Source: Nitrospirota bacterium
Lineage (GTDB): Bacteria; Nitrospinota_A; UBA7883; JACRGQ01
Reading direction: 5' to 3'
DNA length: 11,373 nucleotides
NCBI GenBank assembly: GCA_024275775.1
Contig: JAJRYM010000033.1
Coordinates: 1-11,373, forward strand
Made by a program: the position numbers and the translations under genes. The notes beneath the pieces were generated by a model. The model worked only from the letters and a program-made list of their open reading frames with translations. It had not been told where the DNA came from and made no database searches. Each line of letters starts with the position of its first letter. The first letter of the stretch is position 1. Of this stretch, positions 6,571-11,373 are shown piece after piece.

Positions 6571-6585
6571 GCCTCACATTGAGGC
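6571..6585. promoter_or_regulatory. Distal palindrome: enhancer half-pair or small terminator
   Basis: The sequence GCCTCACATTGAGGC has 6-nt inverted arms around 3 nt. It matches the palindrome at 6540-6553 (GCCTAACTTTTAGGC) at 12 of 15 positions, and the two centres are 32 bp apart, three helical turns, suggesting two dimer sites for one activator. It lies about 118 bp upstream of the predicted sigma-54 start site. Read on the minus strand it is also a 6-bp, 3-nt-loop hairpin followed by TTTATT, so it could serve as the intrinsic terminator of the efflux operon. Both uses may apply. Confidence 0.5.
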
Positions 6586-6596
6586 AGGGCCTTCCG

Positions 6597-6625
6597 GCCT
6601 GCCGGCGCGGAAGGCACCGGCAGGC
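6597..6625 (-). terminator. GC-rich hairpin after the efflux operon
   Basis: A perfect 9-bp stem (GCCTGCCGG with CCGGCAGGC) around an 11-nt loop begins 13 nt beyond the stop of the PII-like gene. No U-tract follows directly, so alone it is more likely an mRNA 3' stabiliser. With the smaller hairpin at 6571-6585, which does have a short T-run after it, it may form a composite terminator. An alternative fold pairs GCCTTCC with GGAAGGC across the same sequence. Confidence 0.45.
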
Positions 6626-6637
6626 TGAAAGCTAAAA

Positions 6638-6976
6638 CTAAGCGGAGTTTTCTTTGCCTCCCGTTTCTATTCGGATGGCGCTCTCCACATTCGATATGAA
6701 AATCCTTCCATCCCCCCGGAGCCCCGTATGCGCTCTTTCAATGATGATGGAAACTATTTCATCCACCATCTCGTCCTCGCAGACGATTTCGATTTTCACG
6801 TGGCGGACATAGTCCGCCACTTCGTCTGAAAACCATTCCGAAGCTCCCTGTTTTCGGCTACGGCCGAAACCGCGCACGTTTACGACGCTCATTCCTGTAA
6901 GGTTTTTTACGGAATGGAGCCCAATCGTAACTTCGGTCAGCTTGTGCTGTTTGATGTAGGCCTTGATTTCCTTCAT
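6638..6976 (-). CDS. PII-family signalling protein linked to metal RND pump (PII-NG-like)
   Basis: A 112-residue protein with the PII fold pattern: a beta-strand start (MKEIKAYIKQHKL), GFGR at 36-39, and the nucleotide-loop motif TGLRGDGRIFI at 84-94. The T-loop (about 38-58) has the canonical length but different content. The uridylylated Tyr51 position is Glu52, the 2-oxoglutarate ligands Gln39 and Lys58 of GlnB/GlnK are Ser40 and His59, and the second Arg of the C-terminal RxR is Glu104. ATP/ADP binding is thus plausible, while 2-oxoglutarate sensing and uridylylation are not supported. It starts 12 nt after the pump gene with a strong GGGAGG site, so it belongs to the efflux operon. A PII subgroup located beside heavy-metal RND genes (PII-NG) is known from comparative genomics; a role in modulating or sensing for the pump is inference. 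It ends in tandem in-frame stops (TAG TTT TAG). Confidence 0.85.
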   Translation of the reverse strand: MKEIKAYIKQHKLTEVTIGLHSVKNLTGMSVVNVRGFGRSRKQGASEWFSDEVADYVRHVKIEIVCEDEMVDEIVSIIIERAHTGLRGDGRIFISNVESAIRIETGGKENSA

Positions 6977-6988
6977 TTTTCCTCCCTT

Positions 6989-9900
6989 TTAAATTGATCT
7001 GCTTTCGTCCTGCGGATCTATGGCGAACCATTTATAAATCGCCGGTATGACCAGCAGTGTAAGTATCGTAGAAGTCACCAGCCCGCCTATGACGACGGTC
7101 GCCAGCGGTCTTTGCACCTCGCTTCCGGTGCCGGTTGATATCACGAGCGGTATAAGCCCGAGCGCGGTGGTTACGGCGGTCATAAGTACCGGCCTAAGCC
7201 TCAGGCAGGCCCCGCGCACGCAGGCTTCATCCATCGGCACGCCGTCGCATAGCAGTTGGTTGAGATAGGTAACCAGCACCATACCGTTTAAAAGCGCTAT
7301 GCCGAAAAGGGCTATGAAGCCGACGGACGCCGGAACCGAAAGATTTTGCCCCGTCAGCCATAGAGCTACTATTCCGCCTACCAGAGCGAGCGGAATGTTG
7401 AGAATTATGAGGAACGCGTTTTTCAGCGATTTGAAGCTGAAAAACAGCAGAAAGAAGATAAGCAAAAGTGTGATGGGAATTACCACCAACAGCCGTTTAT
7501 TGGCTTCCTGTTGCAGGCGGAACTGCCCGCCCCACGTAACGAGATAGCCGGGCGGCAGGGCAACGTCTTTATCTATCTTCTTTTGCGCCTCCTGAACGAA
7601 GGAGCCGATATCCCTGCCGGTTACGTTCAGCTGAACCGTGATGAACCGCTGGTTTTTCTCCCTCGTAATCTGCCTGGGGCCGATTATTTCACTGATGGCC
7701 GCGAGCTCTTCCAGCGAAACCGTAACGCCGTTAGGCGCGCGTATGATTATGTTTTTCACGTCTTCCATCGTTTTGCGGTATTCGGGCTTATAGCGCACCA
7801 GTATATCGAACCTGCGTATCCCTTCGAATATCTGTCCCGCCTGCTCGCCGCCGACTGCGGCGCGGATAACCGATTGCACGTCGGAAATGTTCAGACCATA
7901 TCTTGCGATGGCCTGCCGATTGATGCGTATCAGAAGCTGAGGGGTGCCGCTTATCTGATCCATCTGCACGTCCACCGCGCCGGGCACCTTGCGCACCACC
8001 CGCGCTATTTCATCAGCCTTTGATTTCAGAACGCCCAGATCGTCGCCGAAAAGTTTGATGGCGAGCTCCGCCTTCACCCCTTCCAGAAGTTCGTCCACTG
8101 TCATCTCAATCGGCTGGGTGAAGTTGGTAAGCACTCCGGGGATTTCGCCAAGCTCCTTTCGTATCGAAGCTTCCAGCTGTTTCTGGTCGCCCGGCACCCG
8201 CCATTCGCTCTTCGGTTTAAGCAGGATGTACATCTCGGCGCTGTTTACCGGGTCGGTATGCGCGCCCACTTCACCGCGGCCTATTCTGCTCACCACGCCG
8301 GTAATTTCGGGAGTTTTCATCAGCCGTTTTTCAACTTTCAGGGTCGTTTTCGTGCTTTCCGTAAGGGCGATGGAAGGCGCCATCGTGAGGCGCAGTACCA
8401 GCGTTCCTTCCTGCAGGGTTGGAGTGAATTCCGATCCCAGTCTCGGAAATATAAACGCCCCTGTAAGGATAAGGGCCAGGCTGAGAACAATGGCTGAGAT
8501 GCGATGACGCACGAAAAACCGCGCCAGCGGCGAGTACAGCATTAATAACAGCCGCACCACCAGAATGTCGCCGGCTTCTCCTTTTCCCGCCGTCTTTTTC
8601 GGCCTTCGCATAAGGAGATGCGAGAGTACCGGGGAAAGGAGAATAGTGAACATCAGCGAGCCGAACATCGCCAGCGTTATCGTATAGGCCAGCGGGCGGA
8701 ACATTTTCCCTTCCACCCCATGCAGAGTGAACAGAGGAAGGAATACGATTATGATTATCGCCCCGGCAAAGCCGATAGGGCGCACCACTTCAACGCAGGC
8801 GCGAGCCACCACATGGCTCCGGGGCTCTGCGGGGTCGGCGTTTTTCAAAAGCCGTTCCACGTTTTCCACCACGACGATGCTTCCGTCCACCAGCATCCCT
8901 ATCGCGATGGCAAGCCCCCCGAAAGACATCAGGTTGGCGGAGATATTGAAAAAATCCATGCCTATCATCGCAAACAGCACCGAAAACGGAATGGCGGTAG
9001 CCACCACCACGCTTGGGCGGACAGCGCCCATAAAAACCACCAGTACCATGACTACGAGGATAATCCCCGCGATAAGGGCTTTCGTAACGGTGCGGACGCA
9101 GGCGTCAACGAGCGCTTTTTGCTCATAGTAAGGGACGATTTTCACGCCTTCCGGCAAAATCTTGTTGATTTCCGCCAGTTTTTCTTCCACCTGGCCGATT
9201 ACGGTGGATGAATTCATGCCGAACAGCTTTATAACCATGCCGGAGACGACCTCCTCGATGCCGTTGCGGGTTTCCACGCCTCTGCGCACCGCCCCGCCGA
9301 TGCGGATTTCCGCGAGGTCTTTCAGGAAAACCGGAATACCGTCCAGCTCTTTTACAATGATATTTTCAAGGTCGCTTATGTCGGATGCCAGTCCCACCGA
9401 CCGAACGATGAACTCTTCGCTGTTCTTCTCAAGAAATTGAGCTCCGACGTTAAGATTGTTTTCGCGGATTTTCTGAACAAGCTCCGGCAGTGAGACGTTG
9501 TATCGGAGAAGCGCGGAAGGTTCCACAACCACGTGAAACTGCTTTACGTATCCGCCAATGCCGAGCACTTCGGTAACTCCCGGTACGGTCTGCAGATGGA
9601 ATTTCACGACCCAGTCCTGCAAGGTTCGCATTTCCTCAAGGGACCGTTTGCCGGTTTCGTCTTCCAGATAGTAGAAGAGAATCAGGCCCATACCGGTTGA
9701 TATCGGCCCCATTATCGGGTCCCCGAAACCTGCCGGAATCTCCGTTCGCGCTTCCTGCAGTCGCTCGTTCACGAGCTGGCGGACGAAGTAGATGTCCATG
9801 CCGTCCTCGAAATAGACATTCACAACCGACAGCCCGAAGTTCGAGATAGACCGTATATTAACCAGCCCGGGCAGTCCGTTCATGGATACTTCCACAGGGT

Positions 9901-10096
9901 AGGTTACGTATTTTTCCACTTCTTCCGGCGCAAGCCCTTCCGTCTCGGTGAAAATCTGAACGAGGTTAGGTGAAACATCCGGAAATGCGTCGACAGGCAG
10001 TTGCTTATAGCTATGATACCCCGCGATTAGAATGAAAACGCCGAACATCATCATTATCAGGCGGTTCTTCAGCCCGAAATTAATCAGTTTTTCCAT
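6989..10096 (-). CDS. czcA: Heavy-metal efflux RND pump, CzcA/CusA family
   Basis: A proton-driven inner-membrane pump of 1035 residues, full length for the HME-RND family. It has the family layout: TM1 near residues 13-30, a large periplasmic loop, TM2-6 (about 335-495), a second half starting near 535, a second periplasmic loop, and a final TM block to about 1025. The TM4 signature around 394-411 reads GGLAIAIGMLVDGSIVVVEN, so the conserved Asp (D404) and Glu (E411) are present, but the position matching the first Asp of CzcA (D402 in Cupriavidus) is Ala398. Of the three CusA copper-relay methionines (M573, M623, M672 in E. coli), only the first seems kept (M665 in QPIEM); the others align with Leu and Asn. 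Substrate is therefore open: neither a textbook CzcA nor CusA. An AAGGGG ribosome site precedes the ATG, and the PII-like gene follows after 12 nt. Confidence 0.92.
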   Translation of the reverse strand: MEKLINFGLKNRLIMMMFGVFILIAGYHSYKQLPVDAFPDVSPNLVQIFTETEGLAPEEVEKYVTYPVEVSMNGLPGLVNIRSISNFGLSVVNVYFEDGMDIYFVRQLVNERLQEARTEIPAGFGDPIMGPISTGMGLILFYYLEDETGKRSLEEMRTLQDWVVKFHLQTVPGVTEVLGIGGYVKQFHVVVEPSALLRYNVSLPELVQKIRENNLNVGAQFLEKNSEEFIVRSVGLASDISDLENIIVKELDGIPVFLKDLAEIRIGGAVRRGVETRNGIEEVVSGMVIKLFGMNSSTVIGQVEEKLAEINKILPEGVKIVPYYEQKALVDACVRTVTKALIAGIILVVMVLVVFMGAVRPSVVVATAIPFSVLFAMIGMDFFNISANLMSFGGLAIAIGMLVDGSIVVVENVERLLKNADPAEPRSHVVARACVEVVRPIGFAGAIIIIVFLPLFTLHGVEGKMFRPLAYTITLAMFGSLMFTILLSPVLSHLLMRRPKKTAGKGEAGDILVVRLLLMLYSPLARFFVRHRISAIVLSLALILTGAFIFPRLGSEFTPTLQEGTLVLRLTMAPSIALTESTKTTLKVEKRLMKTPEITGVVSRIGRGEVGAHTDPVNSAEMYILLKPKSEWRVPGDQKQLEASIRKELGEIPGVLTNFTQPIEMTVDELLEGVKAELAIKLFGDDLGVLKSKADEIARVVRKVPGAVDVQMDQISGTPQLLIRINRQAIARYGLNISDVQSVIRAAVGGEQAGQIFEGIRRFDILVRYKPEYRKTMEDVKNIIIRAPNGVTVSLEELAAISEIIGPRQITREKNQRFITVQLNVTGRDIGSFVQEAQKKIDKDVALPPGYLVTWGGQFRLQQEANKRLLVVIPITLLLIFFLLFFSFKSLKNAFLIILNIPLALVGGIVALWLTGQNLSVPASVGFIALFGIALLNGMVLVTYLNQLLCDGVPMDEACVRGACLRLRPVLMTAVTTALGLIPLVISTGTGSEVQRPLATVVIGGLVTSTILTLLVIPAIYKWFAIDPQDESRSI

Positions 10097-10111
10097 GTTG
10101 AATCCCCTTGT

Positions 10112-11329
10112 TTAATGATGATGGCCGCTGTCTAATTCGCCTTTGCCCATTTCCGCTTTCAGGATGAACGCTCCCCGGCTGACGTACTTTTCACCGCTTT
10201 CCAGCGACGAAACGATCTCAACCGATTCGTCATCGCTTTTCCCGATGGTAACGTGGCGCGGTTCGAACCTGCCGGTCTCGGCATCCAGAACAAAAATCGT
10301 AGGCTTATTTTCTACGGTCTGTATGGCCGATTTCGGAATCATTATCTTCGCCGGGACTTCTTCAACGATTATTTTTGCGTTTATGAACATTCCCGGTTTC
10401 CACCGTCCGTCAAGATTAGGCAGTACGACGCGGGCTATGGCGGTGCGGGTTTTTTCACCCACGAGAGGGCTTATGTATGAAATCGGCCCCTCGTTGTGCA
10501 GAATGCCGTGGGCTGTAGAGATTCTCGCCTTTTGCCCTAAGGCCACAAACGGGATATCTTTCTGGTAAACGTTCATATTTACCCAGACGTTGCTAAGATC
10601 GGCAACCGCGAACGCTTTCGAGTGGGTCATCAGCATTTCGCCGATTGTGATATGTTTTTCGATAACCGTGCCGGCAAACGGAGAGCGAATTTCGTATCGG
10701 CTGAACTGCATAGGCGATTCCTTTGAAAGTCTCCTTAACGCCTTTTCGATAATACCGAGGGTGTGAAGTTTCTTCTCGGCGGTGTTCAGTTCTATTCTCG
10801 TTTCGGCCAGGTCGCGCTTCGCTTTAAGGTAATCGCGCTCGGCCGATATCTTCTTTTTCCACAGCTTCTTCTCGCGAACCAGTATGGCCTGCGCCAGCGC
10901 AAGCCTCTCTTGCGCCACGAAGTAGGCGGATTTGGCGTCCGCCAGCTCCCTGCTTTCAAGCACGGCCATAAGCTCGCCGGTTTTCACGCGGTCTCCAAGC
11001 CGTTTGTAGATTTTTCTTACAATGCCGGCAACCTGCGGGACGATGTGCGCTACTTTATCGGCGTTCAGCTTGATTTCTCCGGGCAGGTTTATATGCCTTT
11101 CAATTTTACCGGGGCCGGCAACGGCGATGATTATCCCGAACTCCTTTATTTCATCATTGCTCAGCTTGAGGCTTTCTTCTCCGTGCTCTCCGCCATGCTC
11201 TCCTTCATGTTCCTGATGCCCCTCGTGCTCGGCGGCGACGGCTGTGCCATGAAGCACGGCCAACGGTCCCGCAAGCATCAGAACGGCGATTGCGAAAAAG
11301 GCGATGCCTCTGTTTCTGTAAATTTTCAC
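10112..11329 (-). CDS. czcB: Periplasmic adaptor (membrane fusion protein) of a heavy-metal RND efflux system, CzcB/CusB type
   Basis: This is the adaptor of a tripartite CBA metal-efflux pump; it links the inner-membrane RND pump to an outer-membrane channel. The protein has 405 residues, usual for the family. Residues 1-33 form a signal peptide with a basic start and a hydrophobic core ending in AVAA. A His/Glu-rich stretch follows (about 34-51, repeated HEG/EHG) and probably binds metal. Next come a lipoyl/barrel-sandwich half (VPQVAGIVRKIYKRLGDRVKTGELM), a coiled-coil alpha hairpin rich in Ala, Glu and Lys, the second lipoyl half (YEIRSPFAGTVIEKHITIGE) and beta-barrel domains. The C-terminus is again His-rich (SGHHH). 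The start is GTG at 11329, with GGGAG 9 nt upstream, overlapping the stop of the preceding frame. The pump gene follows after 15 nt. Family assignment is firm; the metal is not determinable (Zn/Co/Cd or Cu/Ag types look alike here). Confidence 0.9.
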   Translation of the reverse strand: MKIYRNRGIAFFAIAVLMLAGPLAVLHGTAVAAEHEGHQEHEGEHGGEHGEESLKLSNDEIKEFGIIIAVAGPGKIERHINLPGEIKLNADKVAHIVPQVAGIVRKIYKRLGDRVKTGELMAVLESRELADAKSAYFVAQERLALAQAILVREKKLWKKKISAERDYLKAKRDLAETRIELNTAEKKLHTLGIIEKALRRLSKESPMQFSRYEIRSPFAGTVIEKHITIGEMLMTHSKAFAVADLSNVWVNMNVYQKDIPFVALGQKARISTAHGILHNEGPISYISPLVGEKTRTAIARVVLPNLDGRWKPGMFINAKIIVEEVPAKIMIPKSAIQTVENKPTIFVLDAETGRFEPRHVTIGKSDDESVEIVSSLESGEKYVSRGAFILKAEMGKGELDSGHHH

Positions 11330-11373
11330 CGGTTGTTTCTCCCTTCATTTCTTCTGACTATCGCTCCGCCCAC
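11326..11373 (-). CDS. 3' end of an unidentified upstream gene (partial)
   Basis: Of the three minus-strand frames entering the window, only one is free of stops. It gives 15 codons (VGGAIVRRNEGRNNR) and ends in a TGA that overlaps the GTG start of the adaptor gene as GTGA, a classic translational-coupling junction. The first gene of czcCBA/cusCBA-type operons is normally a TolC-like outer-membrane factor, so this tail could be its C-terminus. That identity is inference from gene order only, because 15 residues carry no recognisable motif and a stop-free run this short can occur by chance. Confidence 0.35.
   Translation of the reverse strand: MGGAIVRRNEGRNNR

Overview
This window comes from a Gram-negative bacterium: it encodes outer-membrane, periplasmic and RND envelope proteins and c-type cytochromes. 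All recognisable genes lie on the minus strand, so transcription runs from the right edge to the left. I cannot assign the taxon. The gene set would suit an anaerobic or microaerophilic respirer of nitrogen oxides, for example a Nitrospinota- or deltaproteobacteria-like lineage, but that is a guess.

Region A (11373 to 6638) is a metal-efflux operon. The last 15 codons of an upstream gene overlap a CzcB/CusB-type periplasmic adaptor in a GTGA junction. Then come a CzcA/CusA-type RND pump of 1035 residues and a small PII-family protein with an altered T-loop. Gaps between the last three genes are 12-15 nt. PII relatives next to heavy-metal RND pumps have been described (the PII-NG group), and this one lacks the canonical 2-oxoglutarate and uridylylation residues.

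Region B (6637 to 6384) is a 254-nt control region. It holds hairpins that may end operon A, a near-consensus sigma-54 promoter (-24/-12), and two related palindromes whose centres lie 32 bp apart, about 86 and 118 bp upstream of the predicted start site. This is the layout expected of an NtrC-type enhancer.

Region C (6383 to 187) is a nitrogen cluster: glnK, amtB, a strong intrinsic terminator, a second divergent Amt, a NapC/NrfH-family membrane tetraheme cytochrome, an octaheme hydroxylamine-oxidoreductase (HAO) family cytochrome, and an alginate-export-type porin. The NapC-like plus HAO-like pair resembles the haoCA pair of Campylobacterota, which is proposed to reduce nitrite to hydroxylamine or ammonium using quinol electrons. 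The order suggests a module in which the porin admits nitrogen oxides, the HaoC/HaoA-like pair reduces them in the periplasm, and two GlnK-supervised Amt channels recapture the ammonium. The terminator sits only 17 nt before the second amt start codon, so the cytochrome half probably depends on read-through.

Region D (1 to 186) is non-coding, with several hairpins and a short direct repeat typical of dispersed intergenic repeats. I saw no tRNA, rRNA, CRISPR array or transposase.
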